Assembly (NCBI GenBank): GCA_019057735.1
Contig: JAHLWV010000177.1
Span: 1 to 5,367 of the forward strand
DNA: 5,367 bases
Direction: 5' to 3'
DNA from: Promethearchaeota archaeon
Lineage (GTDB): Archaea > Asgardarchaeota > Lokiarchaeia > Sigynarchaeales > SOKP01
Below are positions 1 to 5,367 of the stretch, in pieces. A model generated the notes under the pieces. The model searched no databases, was not told the origin of the DNA, and saw only the letters and a list, made by a program, of their open reading frames with translations. The position numbers and the translations under genes are program-made. Positions within the stretch are counted from its first letter, which is position 1. The number at the start of each line of letters is the position of its first letter.

Positions 1-28
1 TTTTAAATTCATGTATGATTTTAGTAAA

Positions 29-54
29 TCAGATAAAAATCTGAATAAAAATCT
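29..54. repeat. Small hairpin overlapping a 10-bp direct repeat
   Basis: TCAGAT (29-34), a loop of AAAA and ATCTGA (39-44) form a perfect 6-bp stem. The sequence ATAAAAATCT occurs at 33-42 and again at 45-54, a 12-base period, and a decayed copy (ATAAATCT) lies at 73-80. No T-run follows the stem directly, so it does not look like an intrinsic terminator. In DNA this rich in A and T such a pattern can arise by chance. It may be a protein-binding site upstream of the gene at 172, or the remains of the 3' region of a gene outside the window. Confidence 0.35.
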
Positions 55-100
55 CGAAATTTAACGGTTAAAATAAATCTAAAAACTGGACTCCATTTTT

Positions 101-108
101 TTTATAAT
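101..108 (+). promoter_or_regulatory. Candidate TATA box for the zinc-ribbon membrane protein gene
   Basis: TTTATAAT fits the archaeal TATA-box pattern and lies 63 bases before the start codon at 172. It predicts transcription starting near 130-135 and a leader of roughly 40 bases that includes the ribosome-binding site at 158-166. The box overlaps the end of a T8 run (96-103), which could also be the terminator of a gene to the left. A second A/T-rich candidate (TTTTAATTAAAAT, 124-136) would give a much shorter leader. Confidence 0.4.
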
Positions 109-157
109 CGACTTCAGACTTCTTTTAATTAAAATATTAGCAATAAAAATGAATGAG

Positions 158-166
158 AGAAGTGAT
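158..166 (+). promoter_or_regulatory. Archaeal-type ribosome-binding site
   Basis: AGAAGTGAT matches 7 of 9 positions of GGAGGTGAT, the complement of the archaeal 16S rRNA 3' end. It lies 5 bases before the ATG at 172. This supports that ATG over the two out-of-frame ATGs at 149 and 153, both of which lie upstream of or against the site. Confidence 0.55.
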
Positions 167-171
167 TAAAA

Positions 172-705
172 ATGGTTGATTGGAAACAAATGGCAGATCA
201 AGCTCTATTGTATTGGCAAGAGTTTATAACTTGGTTTTTGGCTCTACCCATCTATTCTCAAGTTTTCGCAATAATGGTAGCAGTAGGTGCGATAATCCTA
301 TCAGTAATCATTGTATACTTTACTCTTAAAGGTGTGGCTTATTTAGTTTATTACATCCTAAAAGGAGTATATCTTTTACTAAAAGGAATATTCACTGGTC
401 TTTATAAGCTTTTTGAAGAACTTTATTACGAGATTTCTGGTATACCTAAACCTATCAAGAAATCCCTTGATAAAAAATGTTGTGAGCCCTCTGAAGCTCC
501 TCAACAATCTTACGAGGAACAAGAAATTATTAAACCAACACAAAAAGAAATCCAAATTGTACAGCCTGATGCTGTATTTTGCAGTGAGTGTGGAAGTCAA
601 TATACCGAAAGAATGGTCGAACAATTGAGTGAAATTGGAATTGCTTACTGTGTGTTTTGTGGAAAAGGGTACAAATCTACTGAAGTTAAAGTAGAACAAT
701 ACTAA
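172..705 (+). CDS. Membrane-anchored zinc-ribbon protein, unknown function
   Basis: 177 residues; I do not recognise a named family. Residues 1-25 are rich in Trp and aromatics. Residues 31-52 form a strongly hydrophobic transmembrane helix with no signal-peptidase site. Residues 52-88 are a second hydrophobic/amphipathic stretch with an LKG motif at 52-54, 63-65 and 70-72 and a further Lys at 79; these lysines are spaced 11, 7 and 8 apart and would line one face of a helix. A polar linker follows (about 92-132) and contains a Cys pair at 103-104. The C-terminus has two zinc knuckles, C137-x2-C140-G and C160-x2-C163-G, separated by 19 residues that look partly helical. The zinc domain is probably cytosolic, where it could bind a protein or nucleic acid; this is inference. 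The start is backed by the ribosome-binding site at 158-166. The gene appears monocistronic, with its own TATA box and T-run terminator. Confidence 0.88.
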   Translation: MVDWKQMADQALLYWQEFITWFLALPIYSQVFAIMVAVGAIILSVIIVYFTLKGVAYLVYYILKGVYLLLKGIFTGLYKLFEELYYEISGIPKPIKKSLDKKCCEPSEAPQQSYEEQEIIKPTQKEIQIVQPDAVFCSECGSQYTERMVEQLSEIGIAYCVFCGKGYKSTEVKVEQY

Positions 706-734
706 TTTTTTTTCTTTTTTTTAAATCTTTTTTT
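706..734 (+). terminator. T-run terminator after the zinc-ribbon gene
   Basis: Directly after the stop codon come T8 (706-713), a single C, T8 (715-722), AAATC and T7 (728-734). No stem-loop precedes them. Repeated U-tracts without a hairpin are the usual intrinsic termination signal of archaeal RNA polymerase, so this probably separates the gene from the acyl-CoA ligase downstream. Confidence 0.7.
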
Positions 735-790
735 AGTAGATTTTCTGTAAATAACTATTGCTATTGTTTGTGGACTATTTGATGATTAAT

Positions 791-798
791 TTTATATA
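791..798 (+). promoter_or_regulatory. TATA box of the acyl-CoA ligase gene
   Basis: TTTATATA is a textbook archaeal TATA box, 79 bases before the ATG at 870. It predicts transcription starting near 820-825 and a leader of about 45-50 bases. The rest of 735-869 holds no credible gene. A short palindrome abuts the box at 798-811. Confidence 0.6.
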
Positions 799-811
799 TT
801 GTTGTGACAAT
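798..811. promoter_or_regulatory. Possible operator palindrome next to the TATA box
   Basis: ATTGT, a 4-base spacer and ACAAT form 5-bp arms; within them TTGTGACAA (802-810) is a perfect palindrome around a central G. The site lies just downstream of the TATA box, between it and the predicted transcription start, where a bound repressor would block initiation. The arms are short and chance occurrence is quite possible. No regulator gene is nearby to pair it with. Confidence 0.25.
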
Positions 812-869
812 GAAGTATTTACCGAATTTCGTTAATTATATTGAAACAAATATTAAAATTTGATAAAAA

Positions 870-2600
870 ATGACAGATGAAAATATCAAAAAGAGTCCAT
901 ATTCGGAAAAAATATGGCTTAAATCTTACGATGCTCATGTAAAACCAAAAATTGATCTAGAGTATTATTCTGTAGCAGAAATGATGAAACGTACGGTTAA
1001 TAAGTATCCTAATAGTTTATGCTACGATTTCCAAGGTTCTTGTGCGACTTTTAAAGAAGCAGAAAAATATATTAACAGTTTTGCTAACTTTCTTGTTGAG
1101 AATGGCGTAAAAAAAGGAGAACGCGTCGTAATAAATTTACCAAATCTTCCCCAATTTATCGTAGCGTTATTTGGAACTTTTTACGCTGGATGCGCTGCTT
1201 CAGGGATGAACTTTTTATTACAACCAAATGAAATAAGGTACCAGTTAAAAGACAGTGGAGCAGTTGCGATAATTACTTTAGACTCTTTTTACGAAGAGAA
1301 AGTAAGGGAAGCGCTCAAGACAGGGGACACGGATGTAAAATTTGTGATTACTACTAATGTAGCTGATGTATTGGATTTAGAACCTGCTATGAAAGAACAA
1401 TTAATTAAAATAGGGAAAATTCCTTTTGGAAAAGTTGAGCCAATTAATAGTATCAAATATTTTGCCTTTAAAGATATTGTGGAGAAATATCCAAACGATA
1501 AATCGCCTGATGTTAAAATAGGTCCAGAAGATGTTTTATTACTTCAATACACTGGTGGAACGACAGGCCCCCCTAAAGGAGCAATATTAACCCATCGAAA
1601 TTTAATACAAATAATGCAAATAGTAGCTCATTGGTTTGAACCCGGTTCTAATCCTGGTGAAGACATTTATATGTCCGGATTTCCTTTTTTCCACTTGGCG
1701 GGTTTACAATTTTGCCTTCAGAGTGTGTTTATGGGTTCTGCTCAAATTTTAGTTCCTGATCCACGAGATACTAATTATATGATTGGGTTAATGAAAAAAT
1801 ATGAAGGAAAGATTGCACTAATGTATAACGTTCCAACTCTCTATATGATGCTTTTAAAAAATCGGAAATTTAAAAAATTAGATTTAAGTTCCGTAATTGG
1901 GTATATCTCTGGTGCAGCTCCTTTTCCAACTAAAAATATAAATGAGTTTGAAGACATTGTAGGTCGAGGGAAAATTGTAGAAGCTTATGGAATGACAGAG
2001 GCATCTCCAGGAGTAACTATGAACCCCTATCTCGGAGAGAAGAAAATCGGAACTGTAGGGGTTCCGTTTCCTAACACGGAAATAAAATTAGTAGATGTTA
2101 CAGACCGAAATAAGGAAGTTCCTATTGAGACACCAGGTGAAATTGCTATTAGAGGCCCTCAAATATTCAAAGGTTATTGGAATAAACCAAAAGAAACTGA
2201 AAATGCTCTTGTTGATGGTTGGTTCTATTCTGGTGATGTTGGTGTGATGGATGAGGACGGATATATTAGAATAGTTGATCGAACAAAAGACATGATTATT
2301 GTAAGTGGATTTAAAGTATTTAGCGTTGAAGTTGACGATAAAATGAATAAACATCCCGCAATTGAGTTATGTTCAACTGTTGGAATCCCAGACTCAGATC
2401 GCCCCGGTTCAGAAATAGTTAAATTATATGTGCTGCTGAAGGAAGGTTACCAAGCCTCAGAAGAAGTTAAAGCAGAAATTTTAAAATTTGCTCAAGACAA
2501 TTTAGCAAAATATAAAGTCCCTAAATTCATTGAATTTCTCGATCAATTACCTTTAACAACAATAGGCAAAGTCGATAAAAAAGCTTTAAGAAAGATGTAA
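870..2600 (+). CDS. Long-chain fatty acid--CoA ligase (FadD-like, AMP-forming)
   Basis: This 576-residue enzyme of the ANL adenylate-forming superfamily activates a carboxylic acid with ATP to an acyl-AMP and transfers it to CoA, feeding beta-oxidation or lipid synthesis in the cytosol. Visible motifs, in order: an N-terminal WLKSYDAHV segment typical of FadD-type ligases (16-24); the phosphate-binding loop YTGGTTGPPKG (227-237); FPFFHLAGL (271-279); YGMTEASP (373-380); YSGDVG with D456; DRTKDMIIVSGFKV with R471 in the hinge region (470-483); and the C-terminal PLTTIGKVDKKALR with catalytic K567. All catalytic elements are present and the length is normal (E. coli FadD has 561 residues), so it should be active. 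Substrate chain length cannot be read from sequence; medium-chain or aryl acids remain possible. The ATG at 870 gives a normal N-terminus. Only a weak site (TTTGAT, 859-864) precedes it. The gene has its own promoter and terminator. Confidence 0.96.
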   Translation: MTDENIKKSPYSEKIWLKSYDAHVKPKIDLEYYSVAEMMKRTVNKYPNSLCYDFQGSCATFKEAEKYINSFANFLVENGVKKGERVVINLPNLPQFIVALFGTFYAGCAASGMNFLLQPNEIRYQLKDSGAVAIITLDSFYEEKVREALKTGDTDVKFVITTNVADVLDLEPAMKEQLIKIGKIPFGKVEPINSIKYFAFKDIVEKYPNDKSPDVKIGPEDVLLLQYTGGTTGPPKGAILTHRNLIQIMQIVAHWFEPGSNPGEDIYMSGFPFFHLAGLQFCLQSVFMGSAQILVPDPRDTNYMIGLMKKYEGKIALMYNVPTLYMMLLKNRKFKKLDLSSVIGYISGAAPFPTKNINEFEDIVGRGKIVEAYGMTEASPGVTMNPYLGEKKIGTVGVPFPNTEIKLVDVTDRNKEVPIETPGEIAIRGPQIFKGYWNKPKETENALVDGWFYSGDVGVMDEDGYIRIVDRTKDMIIVSGFKVFSVEVDDKMNKHPAIELCSTVGIPDSDRPGSEIVKLYVLLKEGYQASEEVKAEILKFAQDNLAKYKVPKFIEFLDQLPLTTIGKVDKKALRKM

Positions 2601-2605
2601 TACCC

Positions 2606-2624
2606 TTTTTTTTATTTTATTTTT
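2606..2624 (+). terminator. T-run terminator after the acyl-CoA ligase gene
   Basis: T8 (2606-2613), then TTTT and TTTTT blocks separated by single A residues, begin 6 bases after the ligase stop codon in the 39-base gap between convergent genes. There is no hairpin. The minus-strand GNAT gene ending at 2640 has no matching run of T on its own strand within this gap, so its terminator is not evident. Confidence 0.6.
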
Positions 2625-2639
2625 CAATCAATCAGTATT

Positions 2640-3512
2640 TTATTCTAATATTTTTTCGTAAAGAACAACTGCTACAGGTTCGTCTTCCCAAGAGGGATCT
2701 TTAAACCCTAATTCTTTAACATATTTAACTAATTCAGCCTTACAGTAAAGCTCAACAACATCGATCTTATCTTTATCAATTTCAAAGCTTAATGTATAAG
2801 ATATTAATTTACACGCGGCATATGGATCACCGTAAACAATAATCCATATTTCTTTTTCGCTCGGTTTTTCTGGGATATCATGACTTCCCATATCTATTTT
2901 TTGTAAAATTGCCTTAGAATTAGTTAACCATAAAGAATTTTTTTCTTCTAAATTTGATAATGGAATATACGACCATCCGATATTTAATTCATCTCCAGGG
3001 CCAATATCCATTTTTTTATATAGATTTATTGCTTCTTCGTTAGTTATTTTCCGTATTTGAGAAAAATCACTTATGTCCAGTTTTAACTCGCTTAGCTTAC
3101 ATTCTAAAACTTCCATCCTTTTTTTCTCTTTAAATCCGTGAAATTTTGCTAAAGATATCGATCCAAAATTTCTAGAAGAAGTATCATATTGAGCGACTTT
3201 GGCACCTGCTTGAATCGCGTAGTCTATTGCATACTTCATTAAATCGCGTCCTATTCCTTGTTTTTGGTGAGTTATCTTCACTCGACCCCCCTCTAACCAC
3301 GCCACTCCATTAGGAAACATTTTTACTCTTCCAAGTCCAATTAATTCCTTCATTTCTTCTTCAAGAAAAACGCCGTAAGCCAAATTGTCTTTATCATTTA
3401 GCCATCTCTCTATAACATCGGGAATGTAATCATCTCCTTCCCATATATCTTTACTGATATCCAATATTGCTGGAATATCGTTTTTTGTTAAATCTCGGAA
3501 ATATAATTTCAT
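2640..3512 (-). CDS. GNAT-family N-acetyltransferase with a long C-terminal half
   Basis: 290 residues. Residues 1-140 form a standard GNAT domain, which transfers an acetyl group from acetyl-CoA to an amine. It opens with a beta-strand (LYFRDLTKNDIPAI) and contains the motif A pyrophosphate-binding loop Q83-x2-G86-x-G88-R followed by an alpha-helix, then the motif B region RNFGSISLAKFHGFKEKKRM (114-133). An early WEGDDYIP segment (24-31) recalls, from memory, proteins similar to vertebrate histidine acetyltransferase NAT16/HISAT. Residues 150-290 lack a clear acetyl-CoA loop but end in KELGF...VVLYEKIL (266-289), a GNAT-like ending, so this half may be a degenerate second GNAT fold. The acceptor is unknown: amino acid, small amine or protein N-terminus are all possible. 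The start is ATG without a clear ribosome-binding site; a TATA-like box 25 bases upstream would fit a leaderless transcript. The CPBP gene lies 52 bases upstream on the same strand. Confidence 0.9.
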   Translation of the reverse strand: MKLYFRDLTKNDIPAILDISKDIWEGDDYIPDVIERWLNDKDNLAYGVFLEEEMKELIGLGRVKMFPNGVAWLEGGRVKITHQKQGIGRDLMKYAIDYAIQAGAKVAQYDTSSRNFGSISLAKFHGFKEKKRMEVLECKLSELKLDISDFSQIRKITNEEAINLYKKMDIGPGDELNIGWSYIPLSNLEEKNSLWLTNSKAILQKIDMGSHDIPEKPSEKEIWIIVYGDPYAACKLISYTLSFEIDKDKIDVVELYCKAELVKYVKELGFKDPSWEDEPVAVVLYEKILE

Positions 3513-3536
3513 AATTTCAACTAATAATAAATAACC

Positions 3537-3544
3537 TAATTATA
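3537..3544 (-). promoter_or_regulatory. Possible TATA box for the GNAT gene
   Basis: On the minus strand TATAATTA ends 25 bases before the ATG at 3512, the spacing expected when transcription starts at or next to the start codon. That agrees with the lack of a convincing ribosome-binding site. It lies in the short gap after the CPBP gene, so read-through from that gene is an equally good explanation for GNAT expression. Confidence 0.35.
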
Positions 3545-3564
3545 GAAACAATAATCAGAGAATA

Positions 3565-4146
3565 TTAAGAAAGTTTTTTGTAAAGATTGTAATATAAAAT
3601 AAATACTAAAATAGTATGAACTATGATACACACAAATATTCCGAGCGTAATAAGAAGATATCCGTTATAGAGCGCTAATAGAAATGAGGATATGAGATAA
3701 GATATCAAGACTTTTAAATTTTTGAATTTAAACCAGATATGTAAATGATAGAGAGAAAATACTATGCTCGAAATTAAAATGGCTAAGATTAACCCTAACT
3801 TTAACTGGTATAATAAAACTCCCATGAGATAATAACGAAAGATAAATTCTTCCATTATCATAGTCAGAGGAAAAAAAACAAATAAGATAATTTTACCATT
3901 CTTATTCAATAGAGCGTTAATTATATCGTGATGTTTCATAGTTTCTTTGCTTGCTCCTTTATACATAAAATGTTCCATTACTTTTCCTAAAACCAAAAGG
4001 AATAAAAATCCTATTAGTAAATATGCCAGAGTGAAAAGATTAAGATCATTTATGATGAGGAATTCAGTGTAAATGCCAAAAAATAATGGAAACATTAGGA
4101 TTATTACTACCAAGGTAATAGTTAGATATTTTTTGCTCAAATACAA
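3565..4146 (-). CDS. CPBP (CAAX/Abi) family intramembrane metalloprotease
   Basis: 193 residues, almost wholly hydrophobic, with about six membrane helices (near 8-27, 36-55, 86-103, 116-134, 144-160 and 163-187). The family signature is present: E99-E100-x3-R104 at the end of helix 3, F130-x3-H134 at the end of helix 4, and H177 in the last helix. These Glu and His residues form the metal and catalytic site in the Rce1/CPBP family, whose members cleave prenylated CAAX proteins or other membrane-bound peptides. The usual HxxxN/D of the last motif reads H177-x3-V181, which may alter activity. The conserved core (about 86-188) is complete; the protein is short for the family. No in-frame ATG precedes M18, and starting there would delete most of helix 1, so TTG at 4146 is the likely start, with a weak GGG-containing purine stretch ahead of it. 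The substrate is unknown. It is possibly the first gene of an operon with the GNAT gene. Confidence 0.86.
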   Translation of the reverse strand: MYLSKKYLTITLVVIILMFPLFFGIYTEFLIINDLNLFTLAYLLIGFLFLLVLGKVMEHFMYKGASKETMKHHDIINALLNKNGKIILFVFFPLTMIMEEFIFRYYLMGVLLYQLKLGLILAILISSIVFSLYHLHIWFKFKNLKVLISYLISSFLLALYNGYLLITLGIFVCIIVHTILVFILYYNLYKKLS

Positions 4147-4179
4147 TTTTCTAACCCTAAAAGTAATAATTGAGATACA

Positions 4180-4188
4180 TTTAAATAA
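4180..4188 (-). promoter_or_regulatory. Candidate TATA box for the CPBP protease gene
   Basis: The minus strand reads TTATTTAAA, centred about 38 bases before the TTG start at 4146. Transcription would begin near 4158, leaving a leader of around 12 bases. It lies back to back with the plus-strand box at 4203-4210. Confidence 0.45.
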
Positions 4189-4202
4189 TCAAAACTTTCC
4201 AA

Positions 4203-4210
4203 TATATATT
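4203..4210 (+). promoter_or_regulatory. Candidate TATA box for the FAD oxidase gene
   Basis: TATATATT, part of a longer A/T-rich stretch (4201-4217), starts 39 bases before the TTG at 4242. Transcription would begin near 4230-4235, giving a very short leader. The AAGGAT sequence at 4229-4234 may act as a weak ribosome-binding site if it is included in the transcript. Confidence 0.45.
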
Positions 4211-4241
4211 ATTTTAATCCATAATTAAAAGGATTTAAGAC

Positions 4242-5367
4242 TTGTCAGAATTATATCAAAAACTTGAAAAGATTGTATCAAAAAATTGCATTTCAGATAG
4301 TCTTTATGTAAGACACGCTTATTCGAGGACTGTAGATCCCGTATTACAAGGGGTTCCAGATATCGTTATAAGACCAAAGAACGCTCAAGAAATTTCTGAA
4401 ATTCTTAAGGTTGCTAACGATGAAAATATAGCTGTTATACCTCGTGGAGGTGGAGACTGTGAATTCGGTGGCAGCAAACCCATTGGTGACAGTGGAATTG
4501 TCTTGGACTTAAAGCGAATGAACAATGTAGTTAATCTAGACCAAGAAAACCTTATTGTTACCATCGAAGCAGGTATATCGTGGGGAAAATTGAACGATTA
4601 TTTATGCAATTTTGGATTATATACGGGGTGCTTAGGTCCTGGATCCGGACTTACAGCTTCAGTTGGAGGCGGTATCTCCCATCAATCTGTTGGAGGTGGG
4701 GGGTGTGCTAAATATGGGTCATGTACGAACCAATTAGTTTCTTTAGAGGTCGTTCTACCAACTGGGGAAATAATTGAAACAGGTTCGCAAGCAAACAAAT
4801 ATTCTAAATTTCCATTTAATAGATTCGGAAACGGCCCTGACTTCGCAAGCCTTTTTTGCGGTGATAACGGAATTTTTGGAGTGAAAACTCAAGTATCATT
4901 ACAAGTTTTTCCAAAACCTCCATTTGCGGATTATAAAACATTTCTCATGCCTCGAAAATCTGAAGAAATATCAGCAAAAATTTTTACAGAATTTAGGCGT
5001 AAAGGGATTGATGTTTACGACTCGATGTATTTTATGGATTTACTGGTAAGAGTAGGTACAGAAAAAGGAATTTTTCCTTTATGGGAAAACTTAAAGAGAA
5101 AAAGAGGTACAATGTTTTACACCGTAGAAGCTAACACAGAGAATGAACTTGAAGAGAAAGTTAAACAAATAGACAAAATTTTTCTACAAAATAAAGCAGA
5201 AGAATTAGGTCCAGAAATTGCAGACGGGAACATAGGGAAATGGCATTACGAAGAGCAAGGACATTGGTTAATTGCACATAATTTATGGGGGTTAATCCCT
5301 GGCTTTACAGCATTAGACGCAGAATGTCACACGCCAATTACCGCTTATCCCGGAATTTTAAAAGATG
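4242..5367 (+). CDS. FAD-linked oxidase, GlcD/VAO type (3' end outside window)
   Basis: The frame is open for 375 codons and runs off the right edge. It encodes an FAD-binding-4 (PCMH-type) domain followed by the start of the C-terminal substrate domain. Members such as glycolate oxidase subunit GlcD and D-lactate dehydrogenase oxidise 2-hydroxy acids and pass electrons to a partner; VAO-type members oxidise phenols. Flavin-binding features: VIPRGGGDCEFGG (65-77), GIVLDLKRMNNV (85-96), then LGPGSGLTASVGGGIS (131-146), YGSCTNQLVSLEVVLPTGEII (158-178) and GDNGIFGVKTQVSL (about 209-222). D72, C73 and E74 replace the more usual small or hydroxyl residues after PRGGG. The upstream in-frame stop is at 4236-4238 and the first in-frame ATG is M93, inside the flavin domain, so TTG at 4242 is the only sensible start. 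The full protein is probably about 450-550 residues. The substrate and electron acceptor cannot be told; the genes to the right would decide whether a GlcF-like iron-sulfur partner exists. Confidence 0.92.
   Translation, partial: MSELYQKLEKIVSKNCISDSLYVRHAYSRTVDPVLQGVPDIVIRPKNAQEISEILKVANDENIAVIPRGGGDCEFGGSKPIGDSGIVLDLKRMNNVVNLDQENLIVTIEAGISWGKLNDYLCNFGLYTGCLGPGSGLTASVGGGISHQSVGGGGCAKYGSCTNQLVSLEVVLPTGEIIETGSQANKYSKFPFNRFGNGPDFASLFCGDNGIFGVKTQVSLQVFPKPPFADYKTFLMPRKSEEISAKIFTEFRRKGIDVYDSMYFMDLLVRVGTEKGIFPLWENLKRKRGTMFYTVEANTENELEEKVKQIDKIFLQNKAEELGPEIADGNIGKWHYEEQGHWLIAHNLWGLIPGFTALDAECHTPITAYPGILKD

Noticed and set aside
2..64. Open frame at the left edge that could be the last 20 codons of a gene (ending TAA at 62-64)
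   Set aside because: Twenty open codons prove little, and the translated tail is low in information. The T8 run at 96-103 could be its terminator, but the case cannot be made from this window alone.
149..179. Two ATGs (149 and 153) opening tiny reading frames ahead of the gene at 172
   Set aside because: They encode six and eight codons, have no ribosome-binding site and overlap the site that serves the ATG at 172; a regulatory leader peptide is possible but unsupported.
379..699. Open frame of 106 codons on the minus strand and one of 71 codons (413-628) on the plus strand
   Set aside because: Both lie inside the zinc-ribbon protein gene in other frames, lack domain features, and have no promoter or ribosome-binding site of their own.
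2088..2354. Open frame of 88 codons on the minus strand
   Set aside because: It is antisense to the conserved C-terminal part of the acyl-CoA ligase and its translation resembles no protein family.
4093..4095. ATG (M18) as the start of the CPBP protease instead of TTG at 4146
   Set aside because: It would cut away about half of the first membrane helix. The upstream frame from TTG is hydrophobic and continuous with that helix.
1..5367. Search for CRISPR arrays, tRNA genes, insertion sequences, and toxin-antitoxin or defence gene clusters
   Set aside because: No regularly spaced repeats, cloverleaf-like sequence, transposase motifs or long terminal inverted repeats were seen. CPBP proteins are sometimes linked to bacteriocin immunity or abortive infection, and GNATs to toxin pairs, but neither gene has the small size or partner expected for that.

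Overview
The window is AT-rich DNA that reads as archaeal. TATA-like boxes sit about 25 to 40 bases ahead of several start codons. Two plus-strand genes end in runs of T with no hairpin stem. The ribosome-binding site of the first gene resembles the archaeal GGAGGTGAT consensus. Protein composition (Lys/Ile/Asn-rich) and gene content (FadD-like acyl-CoA ligase, GlcD-like flavoprotein, membrane-anchored zinc ribbon) would suit an Asgard archaeon of the Lokiarchaeia type. That last step is inference, because no marker gene is present.

Layout, left to right: (1) 1-171, non-coding leader with a small hairpin and direct repeats, then a TATA box and ribosome-binding site. (2) 172-705 (+), a small membrane protein with a C-terminal two-knuckle zinc-binding domain, not recognised as a named family. 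(3) 706-869, a T-run terminator followed by the promoter of the next gene. (4) 870-2600 (+), a complete long-chain fatty acid--CoA ligase. (5) 2640-3512 (-), a GNAT acetyltransferase with a long C-terminal half, convergent with the ligase. (6) 3565-4146 (-), a CPBP (CAAX/Abi-type) intramembrane protease, upstream of the GNAT gene on the same strand. (7) 4147-4241, a compact divergent promoter region. (8) 4242 to the right edge (+), the N-terminal three quarters or so of an FAD-linked oxidase of the GlcD/VAO type, cut by the window end.

The ligase and the FAD oxidase could both serve fatty-acid or hydroxy-acid catabolism, but they are separate transcription units and nothing in the sequence ties them together. 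The CPBP and GNAT genes may be co-transcribed (52-base gap, no terminator between them), although the GNAT gene also has a possible promoter of its own. Both genes flanking the divergent promoter appear to start at TTG. I see no mobile element, CRISPR array, RNA gene or obvious defence system. The least explained item is the membrane-anchored zinc-ribbon protein.
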